A DNA stretch of 64,000 nucleotides from Inia geoffrensis (taxonomy: Eukaryota > Chordata > Mammalia > Artiodactyla > Iniidae): NCBI GenBank assembly GCA_036417435.1, contig CM070919.1, forward strand, positions 32,790,318 to 32,854,317. Direction: 5' to 3'. This document shows, one piece after another, positions 21,737 through 33,329 of this stretch (position 1 is its first letter; every line of letters starts with the position of its first letter). The position numbers were made by a program, and so were the translations under genes. Under the pieces are notes generated by a model. The model saw nothing but the letters and a program-made list of their open reading frames with translations, searched no databases and had not been told where the DNA came from.

Positions 21737-24700
21737 GAACATACATATCCATAATTACCTTAAATGTAAATGGATTAAACGCCCCAACCAAAAGACACAG
21801 ACTGGCTTAATGGACACAAAAACAAGATCCGTTTATATATGTTGTCTACAAGAGATCCATTTCAGACCTAGGGGCACATACAGCCTGAAAGTGAGGGGAT
21901 GGAAAAAGATATTCCATGCAAATGGAAATCAAAAGAAAGCTGGAGTAGCAATTCTCATATCACACAAAATAGACTTTAAAATAAAGACTAGTATAAGAGA
22001 GAAAGAAGTACACTATATAATGATCAAGGGACCAAGAAGAAGATACAACAATTGTAAATATTTATGCACCCAACATAGGAGCACCTCAATACATAAGGCA
22101 AATGCTAACAGCCATAGCAGGGGAAATCGACAGTAACAGAATAATTGTAGGGGACTTTAACACCGCACTTTCACCAATGGACAGATCATCCAAAATGAAA
22201 ATAAATAAGGAAACACAAGCTTTAAATGACATATTAAGCAAGATGGACTTAACTGATATTTATAGGACATTCCATCCAAAAACAACAGAATACATTTTCT
22301 TCTCAAGTGCTCATGGAACATTCTCCAGGATAGATCATATCTTGGGTCACAAATCAAGCCTTGGTAATTTTAAGAAAATTGAAATCGTATCAAGCATCTT
22401 TTCTGACCACAGTGCTATGAGATTGGAAATCAGTTAAAGGAAAAAACAGTAAAAAGAAAAAAAATACAAATATATGGAGGCTAAACAGTGCACTGCTAAA
22501 TAACCAAGAGACTACTGAAGAAATCAAAGAATAAAAAAAAATACCTATAAACAGATGAGAATGAAAACACGATCCAAAAGCTATGGGACACAGCAAAAGC
22601 AGTTCTAAGAGGGAAGATCATAGCAATTCAAGCTCACATCAATAAACAAGAAAAATCTGAAATAAACAACCTAACCTTATGCCTAAAGTGACTAGGAAAC
22701 AAAGAACAAAGAAAACCCAAAAATAGTAGAAGGAAAGAAATCATAAAGGTCAGAGAAGAAATAAATGAAATAGAAACAAAGGAAACAATAGCAAAGATCA
22801 ATAAAACTAAAAACTGGTTCTTTGAGAAGATAAACAAAATTGATAAACCTTTAGCCAGACTCATCCAGAAAAAAAGGGAGAGGACTCAAGTCAATAAAAT
22901 TAGAAATGAAAAAGGAGAGATTACAACTGACACCACAGAAATACAAAAGATCATAAGAGACTAATACAAGCATCTCTATGCCAATAAAATGGACAACTTG
23001 GAAGAAATGGACAAATTCTTCGAAATGTACAACCTTCCAAGATTGAACTAGGAAGAATTAGAAAATATAAACAGAACAATCACAGGCTTCATGGGCGAAT
23101 TCTATCAAACATTTAGAGAAGAGTATCATTCTGAAACTCTTCCAAAAACTGCAGCAGAAGGAACACTCCCAAACTCTATCTACAAGGTCACCATCACACT
23201 GATACCAAAACCAGACAAAGATATCACACACACAAAAAAATTATGGACAAATATCACTGATGAACATAGAGACAAAATCCTAAACAGAATGCTAGCAAAC
23301 ATAAGCAACACATTAAAAGGATCATACACCATGATCAAGAGGGATTTATCTCAAGGATGCAAGGATTCTTCAATATACACAAAACAATCAATGTGATAAA
23401 CCATATTAACAAATTGAAAAATAAAAGCCATATGATCATCTCAGTAGATGCAGAAAAACTTTTGACCAAATTCAACACCCGGGCTTCCCTGGTGGTGCAG
23501 TGGTTGAGAGTCCACCTGCCGATGTGGGGACACGGGTTCATGCCCCAGACTGGAAAGATCCCACATGCCGCGGAGCAGCTGGGCTCGTGAGCCATGGCTG
23601 CTGAGTCTGCGTGTCCGGGGCCTGTGCTCCACAATGGGAGAGGCCACAACAGTGAGAGGCCCGCGTACAGCAAAAAAAAAAAAAAATTCAACACCCATTT
23701 ATGATAAAAACTCTCCAGAAAGTGAGCATAGAGGGAACCTGCCTCAACATGATAAAAGCCATATATGACAAACCCACAGCAAACATCATTCTCAATGGTG
23801 AAAAACTGAAAGCCTTTCCTCTAAGATCAGGAACAAGACAAGGATGTCCACTCTTGCCACTATTATTCAATAGAGTTTTTGAAGTCCTAGCCACAGCAAT
23901 CAGAGCAGAAAAAGAAATAAAGGGAATACAAATTGGAAAAGTAGAACTGTCACTGCTTGCAACTGACATGATACTATACATGGAAAATCCTAAAGATGCC
24001 ACCAGAAAACTACTAGAGCTAATCAATGAATTTGGTAAGGTTGCAGGATACAAAATTAATGCACAGAAATTTCTTTCATTCTTATACACTAACAATGAAA
24101 GATCAGAAAGAGAAATTAAGGAAAAAAATCTCATTTACCATGTCAACAAAAAGAATAAAATACCTAGGAATAAACGTACCTAAGGAGGCAAAAGAACTGT
24201 ACTCAGAAAACTATAAAACACTGATGAAAGAAATCAAAGATAACATAAACAGATGGAGAGATATACCATGCTCCTGGATTGGAAGAATCAATATTGTGAA
24301 AATGACTATACTACCCAAAGTAATCTACAGGTTCAAAGCAATCCCTATCAAATTACCAATGACGTTCACAGAACTAGAACAAAAAATTTCATAATTTGTA
24401 TGGAAATACAAAGGACCCTGAATATCCAAAGCAATCTTGAGAAGAAAAATGGAGCTGGAGGAATCAGGCTCCCTGACTTCAGACTATACTACAAAGCCAT
24501 AGTAATCAAGACAGTATGGTACTGGCACAAAAACAGAAATATAGATCAATGGAACAAGATAGAAAGCCCAGAGCTAAACCCACGCACCTATGGTCACCTT
24601 ATTTTTGATAAAGGAGGCACGAATATACAATAGAGAAAAGACAGCGCTTCAATAAGTGGTGCTGGGAAATCTGGACAGCTACATGTAAAAGAATGAAAGC

Positions 24701-25616
24701 GGAACACTCCCTAACACCATACACAGAAATAAACTCAAAATGGATTGAAGACCTAAATGTAAGGCCAGACACTCTAAAACTCTTAGAGGAAAACATAGGC
24801 AGAACACTCTATGACATCAATCAGTGCAAGATCCTTTTTGACCCACCTCCTAGAGAAATGGAAATAAAAACAAAAATAAACAAATGGAACGTAATGAAAC
24901 TTGAAAGCTTTTGCACAGCAAAGGAAACCATAAACAAGATGAAAAAACAATGCTCAGAATAGGAGAAAATATTTGCAAATGAAGCAACTAACAGTGATTA
25001 ATCTCCAAAATATACAAGCAGCTCATACAGCTCAATATCACAAAAACAAACAACCCAATCCAAAAATGGACAGAAGTACTTATATAGACATTTCTCCAAA
25101 GACGACACACAGATGGCCAACAAATGCATGAAAAGATGCTCCACATCACTAATCATTAGAGAAATGCAAATCAAAACCACAATGAGGTATCACGTCACAC
25201 TAGTGAGAATGGCCATCATCAAAAAATCTACAAACAATAAATGCTGGAGAGGGCGTGGAGAAAAGGGAACCCTCTTGCACTGTTAGAGGGAATGTAAATT
25301 GATACAGCCACTATGGAGAACAGTATGGAGGTTCCTTAAGAAACTACAAGTAGAACTACCAGACCTAGCAATCTCACTACTGGGCATATACCCTGAGAAA
25401 ACCATAATTCAAAAAGAGTCATGTACCACAGTGTTCATTGCAGCTCTATTTACAATAGCCAGGACATGGAAGCAACCTAAGTGTTCATCGACAGATGAAT
25501 GGATAAAGAAGATGTGGCACACATATACAATGGAATATTACTCAGCCATAAAAAGGAGCGAAATTGAGTTATTTGTAGTGAGGTGGATGGACCTAGAGTC
25601 TGTCATACCAGAGTGA
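21727..25616 (+). pseudogene. L1 ORF2 (endonuclease and reverse transcriptase), disabled
   Basis: ORF2 begins with an ATG at 21727, overlapping the ORF1 end, and is stopped after 28 codons by TAA. Endonuclease motifs survive in separate frames: the LQEIHF catalytic-glutamate motif (E codon at 21852), VGDFNT near 22150 and the SDH block near 22405. [11 protein letters not shown] near 23821-23850. The catalytic FADD has become LATD (23956-23967), which removes one of the two catalytic aspartates. A SINE splits it at 23481. The C-terminal part is open at 25299-25616 and ends with the usual L1 tail region (MEYYSAIKRSE and MDLESV). The many frame changes show it is dead. Confidence 0.88.
23481..23682 (+). 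mobile_element. CHR-2-type SINE inside L1 ORF2
   Basis: It has the GGGCTTCCCTGG head, B-box-like GGTTCATGCC and an A-tail. Exact target duplications AAATTCAACACCC are found at 23468-23480 and 23683-23695. It lies in the codons of the RT finger/palm region, just after the DAEK motif. Several CpG positions have decayed to TG/CA compared with the 8599 copy, so it is somewhat older. This fits an insertion soon after its L1 host. Confidence 0.94.
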
Positions 25617-26040
25617 AGTTAAGTCAGAAAAACAAATACCATATGCTAATGCATATATATGGAATTTAAAAAGGCAGTACTGATGAACCTAGTAGCAGGG
25701 CAGGAATAAAGACACAGATGTAGAGAGCGTACTTGAGGGCACGGGTGGGTGGGGGGGAAGGGTAAGCTGGGATGAAGTGAGAGAGTGGCATGGACATATA
25801 TACACTACCAAACATAAAACAGATAGCTAGTGGGAAGCAGCCGCATAGCACAGGGAGATCAGCTCGGTGCTTTGTGACCACCTAGAGGGGTGGGATAGGG
25901 AGGGTGGGAGGGAGACGCAAGAGGGAGGGGATATGGGGATATATGTATACATATAGCTGATTCACTTTGTTGTACAGCAGAAAGTAACACAACACTGTAA
26001 AGCATTTATACTCCAATGAAGATGTGAAATAAAATAAAAC
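25617..26040 (+). mobile_element. L1 3' UTR
   Basis: Includes a purine-rich part with GGGTGGGTGGGGGGG at about 25744-25758, a 'GCACAGGGAGATCAGCTCGGTGCTTTGTGACCACC' type block, a second purine-rich block, and an A-rich end at the right target duplication. The same order occurs at 62977-63347 and, antisense, at 41285-41700, showing one family of 3' ends. The G-rich tract could form a quadruplex, as proposed for other L1 3' UTRs (inference). Confidence 0.85.
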
Positions 26041-26052
26041 CCAAAAGCCCAG
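26041..26052. repeat. Right target-site duplication of the full-length L1
   Basis: CCAAAAGCCCAG, identical to 19197-19208. Sequence on its right continues the L2 that is cut at 19208. Confidence 0.88.
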
Positions 26053-26215
26053 TGAACTGAGTACTCGGGAATCCAAAGTGAGACTGTGCAGCAGTGTTTT
26101 TTTTTTTTTCCTCAACCACCTCAGCTGCACTGGTGTGGTTGCTGAAAAGGTGGAGAGTTAGATTCATTCAGAGTTAATGTTTTGCAAAATGCATATGGTG
26201 AGATGAAAGGGGTCA
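26053..26215 (-). mobile_element. Antisense L2, right piece of the split element
   Basis: Continuation of the L2 at 17395-19208. The block around 26115-26200 ('CAGCTGCACTGGTGTGG ... GGTGGAGAGTTAGATTCA') corresponds to L2 sequence lying farther 5' on its own strand. A poly-T run at 26097-26109 interrupts it. The fit across the L1 insertion supports the split. Confidence 0.6.
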
Positions 26216-26224
26216 AATTTTTAA

Positions 26225-26435
26225 GGATATTTGTCTGGAAATGATTACAATAATAGGCTTTTATTATATATCTTAACAATGTACCAGGTACTATTCTAAG
26301 CTCTTTACATTCACTCACTTAAATATCATAACAGCCCTATGGAGTAGATACTTCATTTTTCCCATTTTTACAGACAAGGAAAATAAGGCATAGAAAGAAA
26401 ATTTGGCTAATGTCTGCAACTTGGAGGTGATAGAT
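26225..26435 (-). mobile_element. MIR SINE, antisense
   Basis: The reverse complement reads through the MIR core in order: a 'CTTATTTTCCTTGTCTGTAAAAATGGG' type segment, an 'AGGGCTGTTATGATATTTAAGTGAG' type segment and an 'AAAGAGCTTAGAATAGTACCTGG' type 3' part. Confidence 0.85.
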
Positions 26436-26690
26436 CTATTTACCCTGTGTGTATGTTCGGTCATTTTTTTGATATAAAACTACATATGCATGTTTACAAA
26501 AGTAAATATACCACAAGTACTCAATGTAAATTATCTAGAAATGGACATATGTGTGCAACCAAAGAAATCAAAAGATTAAAATTACCCAGTAATCCAGAAA
26601 TCTCCTTAGGCACCAACCAATCACCACTTCCTCCGTTCATCCCGTGGTTAACCTTATCCTGACTTCTAATAATAAAGTGTTATTGCCTGA
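26436..26690. other. Nothing recognised
   Basis: About 250 bp between a MIR and an antisense L1M. The 71-residue open frame at 26447 has no recognisable domain. Confidence 0.4.
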
Positions 26691-27980
26691 TTTTTAGCTT
26701 TATATAGATAGAATCATTCTCGATCTTATATTTGCAAAGTTTATGCATGCTATTAGACCTGGCATTTTTCATTTTTGTATAGTGTTAATTATAAAAGTAT
26801 ACCGCTAATGTTTATTCCTTTATTGATGGATATTTGCAGTATTCAGTTACTAGCTGTTATAAATTGTGCTATGAATATTCTTATGGATGTCTTTAGCTAC
26901 ACATTGCCTATATAATTTCAATATAATTACCTGATTTTACCAATAAATTGGATTCTATATTTTTTCTGCAAGTGTTCTATTAATAGTCTGTTGCATTACA
27001 TTGCATTTTTTCCCCAGTCATTTATATTTTTATAAGGTTGGTGGTATTTTGGCCTTGAAAAATGTTTTATGCAAGTTGAATGTATGTTCTTTCATCACAT
27101 TTATTCATGTTCAACAAGACCATATCTTACAGAAAACTTATACAGAACTTCTTCAAATTCTGCCCTGTCCCAAAATATAGATTAGTGTTACAGTGGTTTT
27201 ATAAAATAGTTTTGGAAACTTTCTTTTTTCTCTGAAAAGTTTAAATAGTATTAGAATTTGTTTTTTTTAGATTAGGTAATTAAACTGAAAATTTCTGGGC
27301 ATTATCTTTATTAGGTATTTAGATTTTGATAACTTTTACAATTATTTTGTAATAATTGGCCTACTGATATTTTACGTATAACTTTGAGAGTAACAGCCAT
27401 TTAATTTTTCTAAAATCCATCAATGCCGTAGAGGTTTTCAAATTTGATTAAAATATTCTTTTAGACATTTACAATTTCCTATTTGTTCTATTTCCATATA
27501 CAATTTCTGATTTTGTGTATTTTCCTCCCTGTGTTTTTATTGCTTATGGCAGCTCATTGCTTATCTTTTAATTATATTTTTCGAAAAGCCAATTCTTTGA
27601 CTTATCAAATCTAATTTCTCCATAAATTAACATTCCTGCTTTCATACTTATTAAACTCTGCTCATCCCTTTTTAAGTTACTGAATTCAACACTTAAGAAA
27701 TAATCTGAAGTGAAGGATGTTTTTATTGTATTTCCATTTTAATATTATCCTCACAAATACTTGTTGAGGAGAAACGTCTAAATTCCCTGCTGTGTGGAGT
27801 TACTTTACCTATTTTTAAAAATCATTTTAATATCATGATCAGAGAATATGGTACCTATAACATGGTACTTGTAATTTCAATCTTTAAAAATCCATTACAA
27901 TTTTCTCTATGATCTTAACAGATGATCACTTTTTGTAAGTGTTCCGTAAGTGTCTCATAATAGTATATGTTGCTAGATAC
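26690..27980 (-). mobile_element. Antisense L1M (3' UTR and ORF2 pieces)
   Basis: On the minus strand the left part (26700-26940) resembles an L1M 3'-terminal region ('GTTTATTCCTTTATTGATGG' and 'GCTATGAATATTC' blocks). The right part (27000-27700) resembles ORF2 between the endonuclease and RT domains (the 'AAAAGCCAATTCTTTGACTT' block). Intervening RT sequence seems deleted. It is very diverged, with no open frame left. Confidence 0.55.
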
Positions 27981-27984
27981 TGAT

Positions 27985-29130
27985 TAATTCAACCAGTATT
28001 TACTAAAGGGTCACTTTATCTTTGGCACCTGGACCTGCTGAAAAAATAAAATAAAGCAGACAAGCATTCTTTCCTTCCTGGGTTTACGTTCTAGTGGTGG
28101 AAGAAATAAAACTGTGCACATCTTAGTGAAATACATTATACTGTCTCTTTTAATATGATCCATGCCACCAGGGCGCAAAGTAAAGGAAAGTTTTGAAGGG
28201 TAGGTACTGAGGGTTTGCAGTTTTATATATGATGGTTTTGGAAAGCTTCACTGAGAAAGTGACACTTGAGCAATGGCTTGAAGGAGTGGGAAAGTGATCT
28301 CTGTGCATATCTGGAGGACAGAACATTCCAGACAGAGCAAAACAGCCTGTAAAAAGGCTCTAATATGAGAGTGTATCTAGCATCATTAGAGCAGCAAAAA
28401 AAAAAAAAAAAAAAAAGACCAGTCAAGGAAGGGGTACAGTTGTAGGGCATGAAGTCAGGAACGTGATGAGGCCACTGTAAGGACTGTGAATCGCACCTAC
28501 AGCAACATGAAGCATTGGAGGTTTCTGAGACGAGTGAAGTGATGTAACTTCCACTATAAAATGATTATTCCCACAGATCTGTGATGAAACAGATGCTACA
28601 TGCAGGGTCACAGATGAGAAATTATCTTGTCTCAGACTAGGGTTGGAGGAATGAAGCAAGTAAAAAGTTGTTATATTTGAAGTATTTTTCAAAGTAGGTC
28701 CTAAAGAATCTTTTCCCACTATGCCTATGGGGTCGGAAGGAAAGAAATCAAGACGGAAACCACAGCTGTGGCTAAGTAGCTGGAAATACAGAATTCACCA
28801 GCTAAAGAAGTCTGATGGTGGAGTAGATATTGGGGGGGTTATTAGGAATTGGGTTCTGAGCATGCTGAGTTTGAGATGAAGCCCAGTAAGCTGCTAGATG
28901 GCGGAGTTGTGAGTAATTAGCTACAGACGGAATTTAAAACCATGAGGCAGGAGGCTATTACTGAAGATATGAATAAAGACAGAATAGAAGAGGTGCAAGG
29001 GCTGATACTGTGACGCCCTAAGCCTGGGGAAAGGTCAGAAATCAGCAAAGAAACTGAGGAGGAAAGGCCAGACCAGGAGGAGGAAGACAAAGACACTGAG
29101 AAAGCCCAGTTAGAGTGTGTTTAAGGAAAC
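27985..29130 (-). mobile_element. Antisense L2 LINE, 3' part
   Basis: The same L2 wording as at 17395-19208, with the 3' end at left. Blocks include 'GTTTACGTTCTAGTGGTGG' (28083), 'GACACTTGAGCAATGGC' (28261), 'AACATTCCAGACAGAG' (28323) and 'GAGCATGCTGAGTTTGAGATG' (28857). A run of about 25 A lies at 28387-28412. No coding potential remains. Confidence 0.7.
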
Positions 29131-29509
29131 CTGGAAGGGAGTTGGAGATGTCAGTGTACTTTCAAAGTGTGTTTCCAAGGAGATCCACATAATGGATATG
29201 TATCTGACAGAGGAGATGAGGTACCTTCCCTCTTCTGCCTCCACCCCCAGCTGGTCGAGTTCTGGTGTTTTCTGTAATTTGAAAGGCACAGTAGTAGTGA
29301 GATTAGTAATACAAAGCTTTACCCATTTTTTAAAGTTTTCTCTACTGGTGGTGATTGGTACAAGGCTGTATCCCTAAGGCCTGTAAGGTGGAAGCTGCAA
29401 CACAACCTTCCCATCTCCTCACAAAGTTCCTCTGCAGTCAGTGATCTTTTCACATATCCACAAATTGATAATGTAAAATAACGGCACTGTGGTTTTAAAC
29501 AAAAATATG
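29131..29509. other. Unassigned sequence between two L2 pieces
   Basis: Possibly more diverged L2. An 86-residue open frame at 29117-29377 has no domain signature. Nothing else could be supported. Confidence 0.35.
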
Positions 29510-30030
29510 AGATTCATTCAATGATCTGCTTACATTTTATTAAGTCTCTATATATGGCAGAGATTTTCCTAGGATCATAGCATGTAACAGTGAATAAAGA
29601 AAAAACAAAACAAAACTTTGACTTTGGGTGGAATACAGTGAGGAAAGACAGACAATGAAAAATAAATAATAGATAAAAATAAGGCTTAGTAGAGGATGGT
29701 TGAGTGCTGTGTAAAGTTTCAAAAAAAGAATGAGAGGAAAAGCAGGCTGGTGGGCGAATCAACATTAAAGACAGTGACCAGGACGAGCCTCATGAGGAGA
29801 GGTAACAAGCAGATACCGTCAGCAGGAGTAACTTCCCTGGCAGGGGCCACGTGCTTAAAGAACAAAGATCTTCTGATGTGAAGAGAAGGCAGCAGATGTC
29901 ACATTGGAAGGGGGTCTCCGGGCCCCTCGGTCCTAGAGAGGCCGCGGAGGGCAGAGCTGGACAGCTAGTTAGGAGAATGAAAGGCTCAAGAACTGCAGAG
30001 AGAAGTAAGGTGCTAAAAGAAATTTTGCCT
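29510..30030 (-). mobile_element. Second antisense L2 3' end
   Basis: It restarts the L2 3' UTR order from its end (antisense): 'TTCATTCAATGATCTGCTTACATTTTATTAAG' type, then 'GGCAGAGATTTTCCTAGGATCATAGCATGTAACAGTGAATAAAG' type blocks, then a purine-rich part. Because the 3' terminus appears again, this is a separate L2 copy from 27985-29130. It is degraded. Confidence 0.55.
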
Positions 30031-31149
30031 CCATAGTTCAGGTCCCCAGTACAGCAAGACTTAGAGAAATATGGTCCTAGTTAGGGTAGTCAGGCAACTA
30101 ATTAAAAGCAATTAACCCAGACTGCACCTACAAAATGAATAAGTCAGAGCTACAGCTCACTTTGGGGTTATAAGCATCTGGTTGGACAGAGCCTTCCGCT
30201 AACTTTGTCCTGATGCTGTGTTAATTGCAACTGGGTGGACTGAAAATACCATTTGGGAAGGAGAAGGCTTTCTTTTAAAAAGGAACTCATCTATTATGAC
30301 AATCATCATTACTGAAACATCCATTTCTATACCTATATGACAGTGATATATTGTTAATCACAGATACACAGTGGCACAAAGATACGTTTTTCTTAAGCGT
30401 CTTATAGTAGAATTCTTAAAAGAAGAAAACAAAAAAGGGAGGCAAGATTTGAAGTAAATTTAAGATTTTTTCACCTCATGGAAGCATAGAGTTATGGGTA
30501 AAATTTTTAATTAGAGCAGGTTCTGAAAAGAATATTTTATGCAGGATATTTCACACATAAGAATTTGTATACACACTCTCATAGAAACAGATACACAAAT
30601 ATCACTATCAGTGGTTGCACCCCTGGTGTTTTCCTTTTCACATTGTAATGTATGAAGAAATTACGTTAGCATCATTCTCATTTTTACAAAGTTAGCTTTA
30701 CCAATATCTGTACACAAAACACATACGCAAATAGACATTCAAATGAAATTATTGTATTTCTACAAATCTTGCTTTACTTGATGTTCCTTTTAAATCTTTT
30801 GTCCAATCATAAACTTGACAGGAGTCTTTACAATAATTACAATTAATCCTAGTGTTACTTAGCCGAACAATATAATATGCTTCAGTGTCATAGTGGAATG
30901 GCATTCACTAAAGAGTCATGAAGTTTTAAAAGAAAAGGATTCTAAGAAGTACAAATTAACAAATCTAATAAATTTAGTTCGGAATACCATAGATTAACAA
31001 TGAACTTTTAGATAAATTTAAAAATACAATATAACACCTATTGAAATTCACTGCAGAGGAAGATGAATAAAAAACCATGGCAAGAAGAAGCATGAGTATA
31101 TCTTTAGAATATGAAAAGACTATTTATTACTACTGTTTACTACCGTCAT
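30031..31149. other. Nothing recognised
   Basis: AT-rich to average-composition DNA without supported repeats, exons or RNA genes. Confidence 0.45.
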
Positions 31150-31280
31150 AGGTAAACTCTATATAATATCTTAGCTAAACTTTACAACTCTTTAATATCA
31201 GTATTTAGTATGAGAAGCCTCAGATTCACAGAAGTTGAGTAATTTACTCAGATTCACACAAACGAAGGATCCAAAATTTT
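31150..31280 (-). mobile_element. Possible MIR-type SINE fragment, antisense
   Basis: The reverse complement contains a 'GTGTGAATCTGAGTAAATTACTCAACTTCTGTGAATCTGAGGCTTCTC' type order that corresponds to the MIR core (gene-free, short, diverged). Only the core can be followed. Confidence 0.5.
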
Positions 31281-31514
31281 TTGTTTTTTCCATTAGCAAA
31301 AAATTACTCAGATGACTATTCCATATGGCTTTTTCAATCTATGGGTTCAATATAACACTTGATTGTGAATATAATTTAAGGAAATAATTCAGAGAAAGAA
31401 AAAAAAATTGGAAAAACTGGCTGAAGGTTAAAATGTAGTGCACTAGGAAAGATGCGGAGACAGCTTCCTGGAACTATTTTATCAGGGTCACCAACACCCT
31501 CTCCCTAAAATCCT

Positions 31515-31690
31515 AGGCTTTAAGGGATCTGGCTTTGAATTTGGATGCATTGGTTTCAAATTTTAACTCTATTGCTTTCCAGCTTTTTGTCCTTAGAACA
31601 TTTACTTAATGTTTCCGTAGCTTAGTGTCCTCATCTAAAAAGTAGGACAACACTACTACTATTTCATAATAATATGGTGATATCACCTGC
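31515..31690 (+). mobile_element. MIR SINE
   Basis: Core order on the plus strand: 'CTGGCTTTGAATTTGGATGCATTGG', then 'TATTGCTTTCCAGCTTTTTGTCC', 'CATTTACTTAATGTTTCCGTAGCTTAGTGTCCTCATCTAAAAAG' and a TACTACTATTTCATA part, matching MIR in sequence of blocks. Confidence 0.7.
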
Positions 31691-33329
31691 CTTTTTTTCT
31701 GTGTTGACATTTGCTGCTTTTACCTTAGCATAATCCAAGGTAATGGCACCAAACTGTACTTGTAGCCATGGTATCCTTCACTGCTCCTTAATGAAGCACA
31801 CGGATACGGTAAAATAAAAATACTAATAATAATGTTGATGATAATGGAGTGAATAAATGTTCATTTTACTTAACAAGGAACCATGATGATCCACAGGTTT
31901 CTTTGTAGGGTAAATAATTCTTTAGAGATCAGTCTACCAGAGAATATGATTTTAGAGTATGCACGGAATGAAAGATATGTATAACAGAGTTTTTCTCCAC
32001 AAGCACAATTTATAGGTTTAGGATTAATGAAATCCAATGATTGATAATGAAAGTCAAAATAGATTAAACTTCATTCTGTTAGAATAAATTACTGAACATA
32101 AGATACATTGGGACACTTAGAAATATCATATATGTGGACTCTGCAGAATGAAGAAATTATTCTGTATCTGTGGAGGAAATGTAAAAAGCTAGGTTATGTC
32201 ATTTAATGCAATGAGTTTAAGACAAAAACTGTATTTGAAGTGTTCTGGACATACTGTTGCTTTAATTCTATTTTAATACTGTTTCAAGTATCAAAATCAA
32301 TTAGCTATTATACACTGTTATTTGAAATGTAAATTTTCAGTTTCTTTGGGAGTTCTGTATTTCAGTGTCCCTCAGAGTAGTAAAGATATTCATTCTCTTT
32401 GATCTACATTTAAAGTACTTTTAAAATTATATCATATGGGTATCACTGTAAAACTAGAAATATTTTGTGCATAGCCTGTATATCACTGCTTTATCTAAAA
32501 GACCAGATTAGAGAAGTACGTTAATGGCTTCCGAACCTTCTTGATTTCTCTTTCTTCATATTTTTGATGTTAGAATTTGTTCATACATGGGAAATGACAA
32601 TGTGTGAAGTAAGTTGACATTAGAAGACAGATACTCTAGTTGAAGATTAATATTTTAGTTCACTTCTTTCCCTTATCTTCTCGCTCTAACAAGAGGCAGC
32701 AGAAAATCACTTTGGTTATCCAAGGAAGATAGATTGCCTTTGAATCTCTAATGATAGGTTATAGTCTCTCACAACAAGAAATTGTTAGCACATGTAAGCA
32801 AACAAAACAAACAAAAAATATTTCTACTAATAAAAATATTTTGATACATACAGATGAAAAAGTTATAACTGCTATTATACCTCATATATCTAATAATTTT
32901 ACATCAAGTGTATGAATCATATCAGTTATTTAAAAAATAAGAATAAATAAAATGCAGAGATATTGAGAGATTTTACGACAACATTCTCACTCATTTAAAT
33001 AAGGATTCAAGTAATAAAAAAGATACAGCACATCTAAATAATATATTTCATAAAGTTAATATAAAGTGTATATATGTGTATATGTATGTGCTCATATTTA
33101 CAAAGCTTTAATACAATGTAGAGTTGATACATCTACTTTGTCCTCTGGCTATGAGATAATAAAGAGGATCTACTTGACCATATATAAAATCTCACAATAC
33201 TATAAAATTTGAAATGATTAAGAAAAGGACATATAAGTAAATCAAACAATTTGAAATTAAATGTTTAAAACATTCTCCTAGATAGCTCCCATGTCTAGGT
33301 TACCCAAGTTCAAATTACTGATTTTTGAA
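31691..33329. other. AT-rich sequence, nothing recognised
   Basis: No open frame with domain signature and no recognised repeat. Very old L1 fragments may be present (for example near 32940-33060) but cannot be supported. Confidence 0.45.

Larger units (their letters stand above)
19209..26040 (+). mobile_element. Full-length L1 (with one nested SINE), inserted into an L2
   Basis: A complete-order L1 of 6.8 kb: GC-rich 5' UTR (19209-20787), ORF1 (about 20788-21736), ORF2 (21727-25616, with a 202-bp SINE inside) and 3' UTR (25617-26040). Exact 12-bp target duplications flank it, and the host L2 resumes at 26053. Point nonsense mutations and frameshifts disable both ORFs and the RT active site is altered, so it cannot move by itself. 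It is older than the copy at 57708, judging from its mutation load. Confidence 0.92.

Noticed and set aside
23688..24134. 148-residue minus-strand frame (and a similar 152-residue one at 61001-61459)
   Set aside because: Both are the antisense shadow of the same conserved L1 RT codons. Similarity between the two reflects the L1 homology.
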